A DNA stretch of 64,000 bases from Metabacillus malikii (GTDB lineage Bacteria > Bacillota > Bacilli > Bacillales > Bacillaceae). The notes beneath the pieces are model-generated. The model made no database searches, had not been told where the DNA came from, and was given only the letters and a program-made list of their open reading frames with translations. Made by a program: the position numbers and the translations under genes. Shown here piece by piece: positions 10,611 to 20,576 of the stretch. The stretch covers positions 48,699 to 112,698 of the forward strand of contig NZ_JAUSUD010000016.1 in NCBI RefSeq assembly GCF_030813355.1. Direction: 5' to 3'. Numbering within the stretch: position 1 is the stretch's first letter; every line of letters begins with the position of its first letter.

Positions 10611-10855
10611 GATTTTTCTTCCTCCTGTAAATCAAATGGTCTTAACTCTCCATCTTCGCGAAGTATGAAATCCATTTGTTTTTCAACATTTTGCAGTTTG
10701 TTGTTACAAATTTTCGAGAGTTCCATGCCTTGTTGGAAATATTCAATTGCCTTTTCCAATGGGACATCCCCTTCTTCTAATTTTCCAACGATTTCTTCCA
10801 ATTGTTGCATGGCTTGTTCAAAGGAAACTTCATTTTGTTTTTCATCTTTACTCAT
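10607..10855 (-). CDS. xseB: Exodeoxyribonuclease VII small subunit
   Basis: Small helical subunit of exonuclease VII, which degrades single-stranded DNA. The 82 aa match the family: [32 protein letters not shown] in pattern (quoted in parts: [12 protein letters not shown], then [13 protein letters not shown]). It overlaps xseA upstream by eight bases and ispA downstream by four, so the three genes are translationally coupled. Confidence 0.96.
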   Translation of the reverse strand: MSKDEKQNEVSFEQAMQQLEEIVGKLEEGDVPLEKAIEYFQQGMELSKICNNKLQNVEKQMDFILREDGELRPFDLQEEEKS

Positions 10856-12197
10856 TAATTGTTCCCTCCTCTATTTCTTTTACTTCACACTGAATGTTCC
10901 CGTTTATGAATTGGACCTTTACTGTTTGACCCTTCTTAATATGATCGACACTCTTAATTAATTCACTTCCATCATATACCAAACTATAGCCTCGTTCCAT
11001 CACTCTTAATGGACTAAGTGCATTTAGTTGTGCAATGACCTGCCTAAAGTTTGCATCTTTACTACTAATAATTGAAGTCATTTCTCTCTTTAGCCGATTC
11101 AATAATAAGTCATGTGAAGTCTTTGAACGAAGTATTTTTTCCCGAGGATGTACTGTCAATAGCCTTCTATTTAACTGTTTATAATGCTCATTTTTTATCG
11201 CTATCGTTCTACTGCCTGCTTTTTGTAAACGTTCAATTACCGCATCTAATTGTTGCTCCTTTTGCAAATATAATTGCTTTGGATAACGAAATGCATAAGA
11301 ACTTTGCAGGTGTTCTAACTTTTCTTTTTTTGACACTAACTTCTCCTGCATTGCCCGTTTTAAGCGATTCTTCCGTTCAATGAGTCGATCTTGTAATTCC
11401 GAGAAATGTGGGACAGCTAGTTCCGCAGCTCCCGTTGGTGTAGGCGCTCGTAAATCAGCTACAAAATCAGCAATCGTATAATCCGTTTCATGGCCAACTG
11501 CCGAGATAATCGGTATCGTTGAAGCAAATATTTCTCTGGCAACTTTCTCTTCGTTAAAAGCCCATAGTTCTTCAATAGAACCCCCACCACGTCCAACAAT
11601 TAACACATCGAGGTCTAACTGATTAGCCTGCTTAATAGCTTGCACAATTGAGTCACCCGCATTAATTCCCTGTACTAGTGCTGGAATCAAAATAACTTTA
11701 GCTAATGGGTAACGGCGATTAATCGTTGTTAGAATATCACGAATTGCTGCACCGGTGGGAGATGTAATTACACCTATTTGGCTAGGGAATTTTGGTATCG
11801 GTTTTTTATGTATAAGGTCAAATAGTCCTTGTTTTTGTAAAGTGTTCTTCAATTCCTCGTAAGCTAAATATAAGCTACCAATCCCGTCCGGTTGCATTTC
11901 CTTTACATATATTTGATATCCACCGTTTTGCTCATAGACGGTAATTTCACCACGTAAAAGGACCTTCATGCCATTTTCAGGTTTAAATTTAAGTGATTTA
12001 TTAGCACTTGCGAACATTACTCCTTGGATTCTTGCCTTTTCATCCTTTAACGTGAAATACATATGTCCTCTACTATGTAAGTTAAAATTTGATAGTTCGC
12101 CTTTAATCCATATATCCTGCAAATGAGGGTCTACATCAAATTTACGTTTAATATATTTTGTTAAGGCTGTAACTGTCACATATTTAATATCGCTCAA
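10848..12197 (-). CDS. xseA: Exodeoxyribonuclease VII large subunit
   Basis: Catalytic subunit of exonuclease VII. The 449 aa show an N-terminal OB-fold (about residues 1-100, including IKGELSNF and [10 protein letters not shown]), a catalytic domain with [35 protein letters not shown] and [32 protein letters not shown] motifs (seen as separate short blocks), and a coiled-coil C-terminal half. The start is TTG with AGGAGG seven bases upstream. It leads the xseA-xseB-ispA unit; a 177-bp gap with imperfect small hairpins separates it from folD. Confidence 0.97.
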   Translation of the reverse strand: MSDIKYVTVTALTKYIKRKFDVDPHLQDIWIKGELSNFNLHSRGHMYFTLKDEKARIQGVMFASANKSLKFKPENGMKVLLRGEITVYEQNGGYQIYVKEMQPDGIGSLYLAYEELKNTLQKQGLFDLIHKKPIPKFPSQIGVITSPTGAAIRDILTTINRRYPLAKVILIPALVQGINAGDSIVQAIKQANQLDLDVLIVGRGGGSIEELWAFNEEKVAREIFASTIPIISAVGHETDYTIADFVADLRAPTPTGAAELAVPHFSELQDRLIERKNRLKRAMQEKLVSKKEKLEHLQSSYAFRYPKQLYLQKEQQLDAVIERLQKAGSRTIAIKNEHYKQLNRRLLTVHPREKILRSKTSHDLLLNRLKREMTSIISSKDANFRQVIAQLNALSPLRVMERGYSLVYDGSELIKSVDHIKKGQTVKVQFINGNIQCEVKEIEEGTINE

Positions 12198-12374
12198 TCT
12201 ACAACCTCCTAACGAGTGTCTATATAGAATGAAGACGGAGTAAATCCCCGTCCTTCACTGAGAGTATATATAATTTGTGTTAACCATCTGCGGTAACAGA
12301 TGTTTCCAGACTAGAATAGCTTTTCTTTTATTGATTAGGCTACTAATAATACCCTACCTTTAAATATGGGGGTG

Positions 12375-13232
12375 TTATGCCTTTTCAAGAAAGTTTTTTG
12401 CAGATTGAACCGTATTATGCGCCAGCATAGTAATCGTCATTGGCCCAACACCACCAGGTACAGGTGTAACGTAGCTAGCTACTTCCTTCGCTTCCTCAAA
12501 CACAACATCTCCACATAACTTTCCTGTATCTAGTCTATTTACACCGACATCAATAACAACTGCACCAGGTTTGATATCTTGTCCTTTAATAAAGTTTGCA
12601 CGTCCTACAGCTGCTACTAATATATCAGCTTCTTTTGTATAAGAAGATAGATTATTCGTTTTTGAATGACAATATGTAACTGTTGCATGTTCATTTAGGA
12701 GGAGCTGACCTACAGGTTTCCCGACAATATTACTTCTACCAACAACAACAACATTTTTCCCAGCGATTTCAACTCCAACAGACTTAATCATTTCAACAAT
12801 TCCAGCTGGCGTACAAGGTAAAAATGTATCCTGTCCTGTCATCATTCTTCCAATATTAATTGGATGGAATCCATCGACATCTTTTAAAGGTGAAATTTTC
12901 TCAACAACTGCTGTTTCATTAATATGTTTAGGAAGTGGTAATTGCACGAGTATCCCATGGTATTCATTATTATTATTGTAATCATCTATAATTGCTAGAA
13001 GTTCTTCCTCAGTTAAAGTCTCTGGAAAATGTTCCAGTTTAAAGCCTACTCCGATTTCTTCTGAAGCTTTTTGTTTTCCTCTTATGTACGACAGTGAAGC
13101 AGGATTATCACCTACTAAAATGACAACTAGTTTTGGTACTAATCCCTTTGCTTTAATTTGTTCGACTTCTATAGCCAATTCACTTCTTTTTTTTGCAGAT
13201 AATTGTTTACCATCAATAATTGTTGCAGCCAT
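12375..13232 (-). CDS. folD: Bifunctional methylenetetrahydrofolate dehydrogenase/cyclohydrolase FolD
   Basis: Interconverts 5,10-methylene-, methenyl- and 10-formyl-tetrahydrofolate with NADP. The 285-aa length is typical. Catalytic motif SYIRGKQKA contains the family Tyr and Lys; VQLPLPKHI, the Rossmann segment VVVVGRSNIVGKPVG and the terminal VTPVPGGVGPMT block are all present. It lies 25 bases downstream of nusB, in the same direction, so probably cotranscribed with it. Another folate enzyme (yqgN) is at the far end of the window. Confidence 0.97.
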   Translation of the reverse strand: MAATIIDGKQLSAKKRSELAIEVEQIKAKGLVPKLVVILVGDNPASLSYIRGKQKASEEIGVGFKLEHFPETLTEEELLAIIDDYNNNNEYHGILVQLPLPKHINETAVVEKISPLKDVDGFHPINIGRMMTGQDTFLPCTPAGIVEMIKSVGVEIAGKNVVVVGRSNIVGKPVGQLLLNEHATVTYCHSKTNNLSSYTKEADILVAAVGRANFIKGQDIKPGAVVIDVGVNRLDTGKLCGDVVFEEAKEVASYVTPVPGGVGPMTITMLAHNTVQSAKNFLEKA

Positions 13233-13257
13233 ACCGTTTCCTCCTCAGGTTAATTAA

Positions 13258-13650
13258 TTAGTTATCTAATTCTTTTTTTATTTTAGATAGTACTCCGTTA
13301 ATAAATTTACTCGAGTTATCGTCCCCAAATGCTTTTGCTAATTCTACAGCTTCATCAAGTGTGACATTCATTGGTATATCTTGCTCATATTTCAATTCAT
13401 AAACAGCCATTCTTAAAATCGTCTTATCGATATTGGCTAACCTGTCCATCGTCCATTTAATAAGATGTGGAGTGATTAATTCATCTAGTTCCTTTTCATG
13501 CTCTATTGTTCCCTTTACTAGATTAGTCATAAATAGGTCTGGACGCTGTTCCTCAAGTACATGTTCAATCGCTTCACTAGGGTCCGTATTACTAACATAT
13601 ACTTGAAACAAAGTTTGCAGGGCCTTCTCTCTTGCTGTTCTACGTTTCAT
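13258..13650 (-). CDS. nusB: Transcription antitermination factor NusB
   Basis: RNA-binding antitermination factor that acts with NusE in rRNA operons. The 130-aa protein begins MKRRTAREKALQ at 13650, where AAAGGAG lies ten bases upstream. A longer frame back to 13731 lacks family similarity and is not used. The C-terminal segment DEAVELAKAFGDDNSSKF is the conserved NusB signature. A terminator separates it from yqhY upstream, and folD follows. Confidence 0.96.
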   Translation of the reverse strand: MKRRTAREKALQTLFQVYVSNTDPSEAIEHVLEEQRPDLFMTNLVKGTIEHEKELDELITPHLIKWTMDRLANIDKTILRMAVYELKYEQDIPMNVTLDEAVELAKAFGDDNSSKFINGVLSKIKKELDN

Positions 13651-13877
13651 TCTTACTTGCTCCTTTAGTAAATAAAAATAATTATCGAGAATGTCTGTCT
13701 TGATCATAACATAAAATCCGATTAGAATCATTGAAAAATTACAGATTTACGCCTCATTCCCGAATAAAAAGAATGGTTCAATCAAAAATCATTCGTATTT
13801 TGTTTTTTCTTCTACTATCAATATAACCAGTCTGTTTACTCTTTAACAATCATTTTCAAATAATCTTTGATTCATCT

Positions 13878-13913
13878 AAAAAAACCAAAGGGAAGGTCCC
13901 CTCTGGTTTTTTT
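13878..13913 (-). terminator. Terminator after yqhY
   Basis: AAAAAAACCAAAGGGAAGG opposes CCCCTCTGGTTTTTTT, giving a strong stem with a short loop and a T tract on the minus strand. It isolates accB-accC-yqhY from nusB. Confidence 0.85.
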
Positions 13914-13962
13914 ATTTTACCATAGAGTAGATAAGAAAGAAAAAAATTCCTCATCAACAGAT

Positions 13963-14373
13963 TTACATTTCTTGGTCAACTTCAACCTCATGTGTCTTTG
14001 TTTCAAATTGAATACCAACAACATGTATGTTTACTTCATTCACTTCAAGTGCTGTCATATTTAATAGTGCTTGACGGATATTATCTTGAATTTTTTGCGC
14101 AACTGTCGGAATTGACACACCAAAAATCATTACACAATATACATCTATTTTGATTCCCTCATCAGATAGGTCTACTTTCACACCTTTACCGTGATTCTTT
14201 TTACCAAGTCTTTCAACAACCCCTGCTGCAAAGTTACCCCTCATTGAAGCAACACCTTCAATTTCAGAAGCTGCAATACCTGCAATGACTTCGATAACTT
14301 CTGGAGCAATCTCTACTTTGCCTAAGCCATTATATTCTTGATTCATTTCTAATACATTATTTGCATCTTTCAT
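13963..14373 (-). CDS. yqhY: Asp23 family envelope stress protein YqhY
   Basis: A DUF322/Asp23 protein of 136 aa beginning MKDANNVLEMNQ at 14373, where GGAGGTG lies six bases upstream; the five extra codons to 14388 are not needed. The core GKVEIAPEVIEVIAGIAA and the GVSIPTVAQKIQ segment are characteristic. It is 20 bases downstream of accC. In B. subtilis the homologue is linked to acetyl-CoA carboxylase control, consistent with this cluster; the molecular role is not settled by sequence. Confidence 0.93.
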   Translation of the reverse strand: MKDANNVLEMNQEYNGLGKVEIAPEVIEVIAGIAASEIEGVASMRGNFAAGVVERLGKKNHGKGVKVDLSDEGIKIDVYCVMIFGVSIPTVAQKIQDNIRQALLNMTALEVNEVNIHVVGIQFETKTHEVEVDQEM

Positions 14374-14393
14374 GAATTGCACCTCCATTAGAT

Positions 14394-15746
14394 TTAAGCA
14401 TCCATGACCTTATACATTTCCAAAAACTTTGTATTAAAATCACCGGAAACAAATTTTTCATGTTCTAGTAATCTTAGATGGAACGGTATTGTAGTAGAAA
14501 TTCCCTCGATTACAAACTCACTTAATGCACGTTTCATACGTGCAATTGCTTCTTCTCTTGTTGCACCATACGTTATTAATTTTGCGATCATTGAGTCATA
14601 ATATGGCGGAATGGAATAGCCTGGGTATACCGCTGAATCAACTCTAACACCTAGACCACCTGGAGGCAAGTACATCTCAATTTTACCTGGTGAAGGCATG
14701 AAATTCTTCTCAGGGTTTTCAGCATTTATCCGGCATTCAATCGCCCAGCCATTAAAAACAACATCATCTTGCGCAACAGACAATTCTTCACCTGAAGCAA
14801 CTTTTATTTGCTCTTTTATTAAATCAATTCCTGTAACCATTTCAGTTACTGGGTGTTCAACTTGAATTCGCGTATTCATTTCCATGAAATAAAACTTTTT
14901 ATTAACATGGTCAAAAATAAATTCTACAGTCCCTGCTCCTGAGTAATTTACTGCTGCAGCTGCTTTTACTGCTGCTTCTCCCATTTGTTCACGAATTGTT
15001 TCATCTAGGGCAGGAGACGGGGTTTCTTCAATTAATTTTTGTAGTCTACGCTGAATTGAACAATCTCGTTCTCCGAGGTGGATAACATTTCCATGGTTAT
15101 CAGCTAATACTTGTATTTCAACATGACGGAAATCTTCTATATATTTCTCTATATATACGCCAGGATTTCCAAAAGCTGTTGCAGCTTCCTGTTGCGTAAT
15201 TTCGATTCCTTTTACAAGTGCTTCCTCATCTTTCGCAACACGAATCCCCTTACCACCGCCACCTGCAGTTGCTTTGATGATAACAGGGAACTCCATTTCT
15301 GCTGCTAATTTCTTAGCATCTTCAATATCTTCTATAATCCCTTTAGAACCTGGAACTATTGGAACTCCCGCTTTACGCATTGTTTCCCTTGCAACATCTT
15401 TTGTTCCCATTTTAGAGATTGCATCAGCACTAGGTCCAACAAAAATGATATTACATTCTTGACATAACTCAGCAAAGTCAGCATTCTCTGCTAAAAAACC
15501 ATAGCCAGGATGAATTGCATCACTACCTGTTAGCATGGCTACACTAATAATATTTGTAAAATTTAAGTAACTTTCTTTTGAGGAAGTAGGTCCGATACAA
15601 TATGCTTCATCCGCTAGTTGAACATGTAACGCTTCACGGTCAGCTTCTGAAAAAACAGCAACTGTTTCAATATCTAGCTCTTTACATGCTCTAATAATCC
15701 GAACTGCTATTTCTCCTCGATTTGCTATCAATAGTTTCTTTATCAT
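14394..15746 (-). CDS. accC: Biotin carboxylase subunit of acetyl-CoA carboxylase
   Basis: ATP-dependent carboxylation of biotin on AccB, the first half-reaction of malonyl-CoA synthesis. The 450 aa contain the N-terminal [17 protein letters not shown], the ATP-grasp glycine loop [13 protein letters not shown], the [12 protein letters not shown] block and the [14 protein letters not shown] active-site block. It starts 12 bases after accB and is followed by yqhY. All hallmark motifs are intact. Confidence 0.98.
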   Translation of the reverse strand: MIKKLLIANRGEIAVRIIRACKELDIETVAVFSEADREALHVQLADEAYCIGPTSSKESYLNFTNIISVAMLTGSDAIHPGYGFLAENADFAELCQECNIIFVGPSADAISKMGTKDVARETMRKAGVPIVPGSKGIIEDIEDAKKLAAEMEFPVIIKATAGGGGKGIRVAKDEEALVKGIEITQQEAATAFGNPGVYIEKYIEDFRHVEIQVLADNHGNVIHLGERDCSIQRRLQKLIEETPSPALDETIREQMGEAAVKAAAAVNYSGAGTVEFIFDHVNKKFYFMEMNTRIQVEHPVTEMVTGIDLIKEQIKVASGEELSVAQDDVVFNGWAIECRINAENPEKNFMPSPGKIEMYLPPGGLGVRVDSAVYPGYSIPPYYDSMIAKLITYGATREEAIARMKRALSEFVIEGISTTIPFHLRLLEHEKFVSGDFNTKFLEMYKVMDA

Positions 15747-15758
15747 TATAGTATCTCC

Positions 15759-16253
15759 TTACTCAGGCTTTACTAGAAATAATGGTTGGCCGTATTCTAC
15801 TAGTTGACCATTTTGAACTAGTATTTCAACTATTTCACCCTTCACTTCAGCTTCAATTTCATTGAATAGCTTCATCGCCTCTACAATACATACAACTGTA
15901 TCATTCGAGACTTTAGAACCAACTTCTACATAATTACCAGCTTCAGGTGATGAAGCTGAATAAAAAGTTCCAACCATAGGGGAAGTTATTTTATGTAAAT
16001 TTGATGTGTCTGGCTTTGGAATTTCATTTACTTCCTGTGATGTATTGTCGATTACAGTGTTTTGAGTTTGAATCGCTTGTGGCTGTTGAACTTCCACAGA
16101 TGGATTAGGCATTACATTCCTTACAACTGTTTCTACATCCTGTGATTCTTTTTTTATTTTTATTTTAGCTCCGTCTTGTTCATATGAAAATTCATGAATA
16201 GAGGATTGATCGATTAATTTAATAATCTCTCTAATTTCTTGTATTTTTAGCAT
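15759..16253 (-). CDS. accB: Biotin carboxyl carrier protein of acetyl-CoA carboxylase
   Basis: Carries the covalently bound biotin that shuttles carboxyl groups between AccC and the transferase. The 164 aa have an N-terminal helix, a Pro/Gln-rich linker (about 45-85) and the C-terminal biotinyl domain with the biotinylated Lys in [12 protein letters not shown]. The thumb loop [16 protein letters not shown] is present. It is the first gene of accB-accC-yqhY; the 427-bp upstream gap should hold the promoter. Confidence 0.97.
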   Translation of the reverse strand: MLKIQEIREIIKLIDQSSIHEFSYEQDGAKIKIKKESQDVETVVRNVMPNPSVEVQQPQAIQTQNTVIDNTSQEVNEIPKPDTSNLHKITSPMVGTFYSASSPEAGNYVEVGSKVSNDTVVCIVEAMKLFNEIEAEVKGEIVEILVQNGQLVEYGQPLFLVKPE

Positions 16254-16680
16254 GCTTAGGCACCCCTTTAATTGTATGATTACAGTAAAATAATCATGAT
16301 ATCAAAATTTATAATCTAGTACTAAAACTTAGTCCCATATATACATCTTACGATAAAACATATGTAGAATTCAACCATAACTCACATGGATGATATGTTA
16401 TTTATAGATTTTCCCTATATAAAAACATTTCAAACCATCTGCCTCAGCTTTAATAAAAATACATAATTTAATAGTGTACTAGATAATTAGTATCTGACTG
16501 TAATATTTATTCTAATCGACGTAACGTTTATTGTCGTTGTAAGACCCTTCATGAATTTATACATCTTTAGAAACAGTAATATAAAAGGCCAGTAGAATGG
16601 TCTATTCCACCGGCCTTTTATGTCTTCGCTTTAAACTTATCAACAAAGTGGTCAAATATTGCCTATAAACTTAAACTAGT
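16254..16680. other. Intergenic region between spoIIIAH and accB
   Basis: AT-rich, no gene. It contains the spoIIIA operon terminator (16583-16620) and should hold the accB promoter. A TAGTACTAA half-site near 16317 recalls FapR sites but is incomplete. Confidence 0.55.
16583..16620 (-). terminator. Terminator of the spoIIIA operon
   Basis: AAAAGGCCGGTGGAAT pairs with ATTCTACTGGCCTTTT on the minus strand (few mismatches), about 60 bases after the spoIIIAH stop. Confidence 0.88.
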
Positions 16681-17364
16681 CTATTTGAAAGTAACAACGA
16701 CATCATTCATGTTTTTAATTTCGTCTTTAACAAGCAAAAGAATTTCATTTGCAGAAGATTTATCATGTTCTTTGGAGGCCTTTACTGTAATCTTTACATT
16801 ATTACCTTCAGCACGCACTAAAGCATCCTCATATCCTTTTGACTTAATAAGCGTTTCAAGAATATGTTCTTTTTTAGCTGCCTCATCTAGCGCTTCCATT
16901 TCATCCTTTGCGACACTTTTCTCTTCAGCTGAAACTTCACTGCTTGCGATTGTCGATTTTAATTTTTCCTTTTGCTCACTACGAGAATCATCTAATTCCA
17001 TTCTTAACTCTGCAAATAATTCTTCACTTGTCACGCTAGATGTAATCGTACCACCATCTTCAAATTCTTCTGTTTTAGCATCCTCTACTGCTGTTTCTTT
17101 CTCGCTTCCTTCTGTTGCTTCGGCTTTTGGTTCTTCTTTAGCTACTTCTTCTTTAGATTCGACTTCATCTTTTGATTCTTCAGCAACTGGTTCTTCTTTA
17201 GCAGTATCTGCCTTTTGGTTGTCAGTTTCTTTAACATCTTTATTTTCACCTGTCATAACAATATCACTTGCTCCGCCCTCTGGAGACGTAACATAATATA
17301 CTGATAGGACCACCACTAAACTTAACATCGTTAATAGCCAAACTGTTTGTTTCTTTAACATCAT
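16681..17364 (-). CDS. spoIIIAH: Stage III sporulation protein AH
   Basis: Mother-cell membrane protein that pairs with forespore SpoIIQ to form the intercellular channel. The 227 aa have one N-terminal membrane helix (about 7-26), a long Glu/Lys/Ala-rich acidic linker (about 40-110) that is longer than needed for the fold, and a C-terminal ring-building (YscJ/FliF-like) domain. The ATG ATG start directly follows the spoIIIAG stop. Last gene of spoIIIAA-AH, followed by a strong terminator. The reverse-strand ORF here is only a shadow of the acidic codons. Confidence 0.95.
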   Translation of the reverse strand: MMLKKQTVWLLTMLSLVVVLSVYYVTSPEGGASDIVMTGENKDVKETDNQKADTAKEEPVAEESKDEVESKEEVAKEEPKAEATEGSEKETAVEDAKTEEFEDGGTITSSVTSEELFAELRMELDDSRSEQKEKLKSTIASSEVSAEEKSVAKDEMEALDEAAKKEHILETLIKSKGYEDALVRAEGNNVKITVKASKEHDKSSANEILLLVKDEIKNMNDVVVTFK

Positions 17365-18027
17365 CTATTCATCCTCCTTCATTTTTTTCGATGCGACTGC
17401 CACACGATGACTAGGTACTCCTAGTGCTCGTGTCACAGAATCTATTATTGTTTTTTTTATGTGAATGTTATCAGCACCAGCGGCAACAATTAACACGCCT
17501 CTTATTTCCGGCTTTTTCGTTTGAATGACGATAGGCGCTTCCTTCTCACCGTCCTGGATAACGACAACTTGTTCATCATGGGATTGGTCTTCTACCTCTC
17601 TTTTGCCACCATCACGGTCAGTTTCTTTTGTTAATTGGCTCTGTGTTACATTGTTTTTTTCAACAACTTTTTGTCCAGTGGAGTCAACATTCACCACAAC
17701 AGATACGTCACCAACACCTGATATTGTTTCTAGTACTTCTTTTAGTTGATTCTCGTATTCTTCCTCATAATCAGAGATGGAGGTGTTTGAATTTGTTTGA
17801 GTTTGCTTAAACACTTCTGCACTATCATCATTCTCGGTAGTAGATACTGGTAGTACTTCTTTTGTACTTTCATTCGTTGTAAATAAATTGCTAACGATCA
17901 TGATGGCAACACCTAATACGAAAACGACTAAAAAGTATTGATATTTTGATGGTTTCTTAGAATCGGATGATTGGCCAAGCAAGGATTTCAGCTTATGAAG
18001 TAAGCTATCTTTATCTTTATTACTCAT
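17365..18027 (-). CDS. spoIIIAG: Stage III sporulation protein AG
   Basis: Component of the SpoIIIA-SpoIIQ feeding-tube complex in the mother-cell engulfing membrane. The 220 aa have one membrane helix (about 30-46), then a soluble ring-building domain with IRGVLIVAAGADNIHIKK and a C-terminal VPSHRVAVASKKM block. The start overlaps the spoIIIAF end by eight bases and the stop abuts the spoIIIAH start. A polar insertion (about 60-140) is rich in Glu, Asp and Thr. Confidence 0.95.
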   Translation of the reverse strand: MSNKDKDSLLHKLKSLLGQSSDSKKPSKYQYFLVVFVLGVAIMIVSNLFTTNESTKEVLPVSTTENDDSAEVFKQTQTNSNTSISDYEEEYENQLKEVLETISGVGDVSVVVNVDSTGQKVVEKNNVTQSQLTKETDRDGGKREVEDQSHDEQVVVIQDGEKEAPIVIQTKKPEIRGVLIVAAGADNIHIKKTIIDSVTRALGVPSHRVAVASKKMKEDE

Positions 18028-18691
18028 CTAGATGACTCCTCCCCCCTTCCATTTGTAGTGAAATTTTTTCTGCTTCTACTTCCCAAATTTCAGCTAATGT
18101 TGCTGTTACTGCTTCCGTATTTACGTTAATTTTTGGTTCTTCCTCTTTCAAATCTGTTGTCGTATCAATCTCTACCAGCTTGATTACTTCAACTGCATCG
18201 TCATTTTCTATTTCTGATTGTGCGTATGGTGTTAATTCAACTTTGATTTCTGTTAAATCACTATGAGAAATTGTTTCGTTTACTTGGTTCGTATCGGATA
18301 GAAGGATATTTTCAATCTTTACATCATATTTTTCCACCAACTCCTCATCTGCCATCGTCTTCATTTGGACAGCCATTTGTTCTAAAATATATGCACGATG
18401 TGAGGCTTGTATTTCTTTTTTCTGAAATTCTATTAAATTTTTTACTTCATTTTCTTCAGAAGTACGTTTTCCTAGCTGAAAATCCTCTAAAACCGCATTC
18501 ATATCTGTCGAGAAAATTTTAAAGATAGGATTAATGATGACAATGACTAACAACAAACTTATCACCATTTTTGCGTACTTTTGCATGGTTGAATTAGGCA
18601 ATAGCAAGTCAATGATAACTGCTAGAAATATGAACACAATAATGTTTGTTATCCATTCTGTTAAAAATTGCACCAAATCCCCCCTATCCAT
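18020..18691 (-). CDS. spoIIIAF: Stage III sporulation protein AF
   Basis: Membrane subunit of the SpoIIIA complex. The 223 aa carry two N-terminal membrane helices (about 11-30 and 36-55, including VISLLLVIVIINPIFKIF) and a soluble C-terminal domain ending ISLQMEGGRS. Its start lies two bases after the spoIIIAE stop and its end overlaps spoIIIAG by eight bases, typical of this tightly packed operon. Confidence 0.94.
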   Translation of the reverse strand: MDRGDLVQFLTEWITNIIVFIFLAVIIDLLLPNSTMQKYAKMVISLLLVIVIINPIFKIFSTDMNAVLEDFQLGKRTSEENEVKNLIEFQKKEIQASHRAYILEQMAVQMKTMADEELVEKYDVKIENILLSDTNQVNETISHSDLTEIKVELTPYAQSEIENDDAVEVIKLVEIDTTTDLKEEEPKINVNTEAVTATLAEIWEVEAEKISLQMEGGRSHLDE

Positions 18692-18693
18692 GT

Positions 18694-19890
18694 TTATCTC
18701 ATCATAATCGTAAGGTTTCCAGCTGCGATGATTACCGTTAAACTCAGAAAAAACATTAGTGATACAATTGCTAGTGCTGCAAAAATATAAATCACACTTT
18801 TACTAATAATATCTAAACATGCTATGACAGGACCGCCGCCTAGTGGTTGTAATATCGAGGCAGCAATTTTATAAATAAATGCTAATGATAAAACTTTAAT
18901 TGCTGGAAATGCGACAATAAAAAGAAGAATTGCGACACCAACAACTCCTACTGTGTTTTTTAGTAGTACCGAGGCACTAATGACAGTATCTGTCGCATCT
19001 GTAAACATTCTTCCTAATACAGGAATGAAATTTCCCGTAATGAACTTAGCTGTCCGAATCGTTATTCCATCTGTTACAGCTGCAGAAGCACCTTGTACAG
19101 ATATGACTCCTAAGAAAATGGTTAGGAATGACGCTAACAGGCCGATGCTAATATTCCGCAGTAACCCTGCTAGTTGTGTGACCTTATATTGTTCTGTCAG
19201 TGTACTGACAATACTTAGTAGTGCTGATAGGAATAATAACGGAAGGACAATATGGCTTATTAAAAGACCACTAGTATTCATTAAAAATATGATTACGGGA
19301 TGAAAAAAGGCTGCTGAAACAATACCACCTGATGAGGCCATTAAAGCTAACAAGAGAGGAATTAACGCAAGGATGAAGTTGGTCATCGATTGGATTGCTT
19401 CATTCGTATATTGAATGGCAACATGAAAGCTATTTAGGGCAATAATGATTAACACCATATAAACGAGTGCATATGCCACCTTGCTCACTGTACTCTGATT
19501 AAAGGCATTTTGTAAAAGTTGTAAGAGTGTACTAAATATCGTTAGTAAGATTAACGTACCAAGTAGTTTGCCATTCGCAATTAGTTCGTGAAATAAATAT
19601 TTCAATAATGCTTTCATCCATTCTTGAAAACTAAGTTCCTTTTCACCGGTTAAAAATTGTAGAAGACTCCCTTTCTGACTTTCGGGAAGAAAGCCCCCAT
19701 ATTCCTGCATCACATTATCCCAAAACTTTTTTATATCGCTAATTTCTAATTTTTCAACTTGTTCTTCTACTATAGCTTCAGGATTCGGTGATTCTTGTTG
19801 CTCGACTTGTTGAGGTGTCTCATTAGCTTGTACAATATTTGGAACCATTAGAAAGATTGAGAAAAGACAAATATAGAGTAAAGGACGCAT
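18694..19890 (-). CDS. spoIIIAE: Stage III sporulation protein AE
   Basis: Largest membrane subunit of the SpoIIIA complex. The 398 aa open with a signal peptide or anchor (about 1-22, ending IVQANE), an extracytoplasmic stretch (about 23-100) and then seven or so hydrophobic helices, with the conserved FMNPFLP-like region represented here by GNFIPVLGRMFTDATDTV. It follows spoIIIAD by 51 bases and precedes spoIIIAF by two. Confidence 0.95.
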   Translation of the reverse strand: MRPLLYICLFSIFLMVPNIVQANETPQQVEQQESPNPEAIVEEQVEKLEISDIKKFWDNVMQEYGGFLPESQKGSLLQFLTGEKELSFQEWMKALLKYLFHELIANGKLLGTLILLTIFSTLLQLLQNAFNQSTVSKVAYALVYMVLIIIALNSFHVAIQYTNEAIQSMTNFILALIPLLLALMASSGGIVSAAFFHPVIIFLMNTSGLLISHIVLPLLFLSALLSIVSTLTEQYKVTQLAGLLRNISIGLLASFLTIFLGVISVQGASAAVTDGITIRTAKFITGNFIPVLGRMFTDATDTVISASVLLKNTVGVVGVAILLFIVAFPAIKVLSLAFIYKIAASILQPLGGGPVIACLDIISKSVIYIFAALAIVSLMFFLSLTVIIAAGNLTIMMR

Positions 19891-19941
19891 TTAAACACCT
19901 CCACCTAACCTTAATAAGAGCTATATTTTAAGTCATGTATT

Positions 19942-20334
19942 CTATGAACCTGGTATCATCCCTAGCACTGTTTCGATAATGACAGTTAATATCGGAATCG
20001 CCATTGTTAGAATAAGAATCTTTCCACCAAGTTCAATTTTGGATGCAATCGCACCTTGTCCTGCATCCTTCGTTAGTTGTGCTCCGAATTCCGCAATATA
20101 AGCAATCCCGATAATTTTTAAGATTGTTTCAACATAAATAAGGTTGACATTTGCATTCGTGGCAATTCTTTCTACCATTCGGATAATCTCATATACTTGA
20201 TCGATTAAAAATAAAAAAATCACACTTCCAACGAATACAACGAGCATAAAAGCAAAAGTAGGCTTTTGCTCCTTTATAATTAGGGCGAGGAATGTAGCAA
20301 TAAGTCCAAGGCCGACAATCTGTATAATTTCGAT
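19942..20334 (-). CDS. spoIIIAD: Stage III sporulation protein AD, apparent non-canonical start
   Basis: Small polytopic subunit of the SpoIIIA complex. The first ATG (20247) gives only 101 aa, but the frame upstream encodes the conserved family N-terminus IEIIQIVGLGLIATFLALII then KEQKPTFAF. No ATG, GTG, TTG or CTG exists in that frame before an in-frame stop. The best ribosome binding site, AAGGAGG at 20344-20350, points nine bases on to ATC at 20334, giving 130 aa, close to the usual 133. An AUC start is inferred; ATT two codons later or a sequence error are alternatives. It lies 14 bases after spoIIIAC. Confidence 0.85.
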   Translation of the reverse strand: MEIIQIVGLGLIATFLALIIKEQKPTFAFMLVVFVGSVIFLFLIDQVYEIIRMVERIATNANVNLIYVETILKIIGIAYIAEFGAQLTKDAGQGAIASKIELGGKILILTMAIPILTVIIETVLGMIPGS

Positions 20335-20348
20335 AAGAAGCCACCTCC

Positions 20349-20555
20349 TTATCCTTGAAAGAGAAATACCGATTTAATCTTTTGAAATAAGTCATCGACA
20401 ATTGATGCCACCATAAACAAGATATAGATAAAGCCTATTAGAGTAACCCACTGTGCATATTCCTTTTTCCCCATTTGATCTAAAATTGTGTGAAGGAATG
20501 CAACGACGATTCCTATCCCGGCAATTTGAAAGATCGTATTTATATCAACGCCCAT
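20349..20555 (-). CDS. spoIIIAC: Stage III sporulation protein AC
   Basis: Small two-helix membrane subunit of the SpoIIIA complex. The 68-aa form starting MGVDINTIFQIAGIGIV at 20555 has GGGAG eight bases upstream and matches the family length; the frame extends six codons further to 20573. The helices are at about 8-28 and 36-55. It lies between spoIIIAB and spoIIIAD. Confidence 0.93.
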   Translation of the reverse strand: MGVDINTIFQIAGIGIVVAFLHTILDQMGKKEYAQWVTLIGFIYILFMVASIVDDLFQKIKSVFLFQG

Positions 20556-20576
20556 TGCTATGACTCCCTTCAACTA

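Noticed and set aside
12200..12374. Small hairpins between xseA and folD as a terminator
   Set aside because: GAAGACGG/CCGTCCTTC and CATCTG/CAGATG can pair, but there is no T tract on the transcribed side.
16310..16345. FapR operator upstream of accB
   Set aside because: Only a TAGTACTAA half-site is present; the other half does not match.
16685..17296. Long Ser-rich plus-strand ORF opposite spoIIIAH
   Set aside because: It is the antisense of the Glu/Lys-rich linker of SpoIIIAH; low complexity and no ribosome site.
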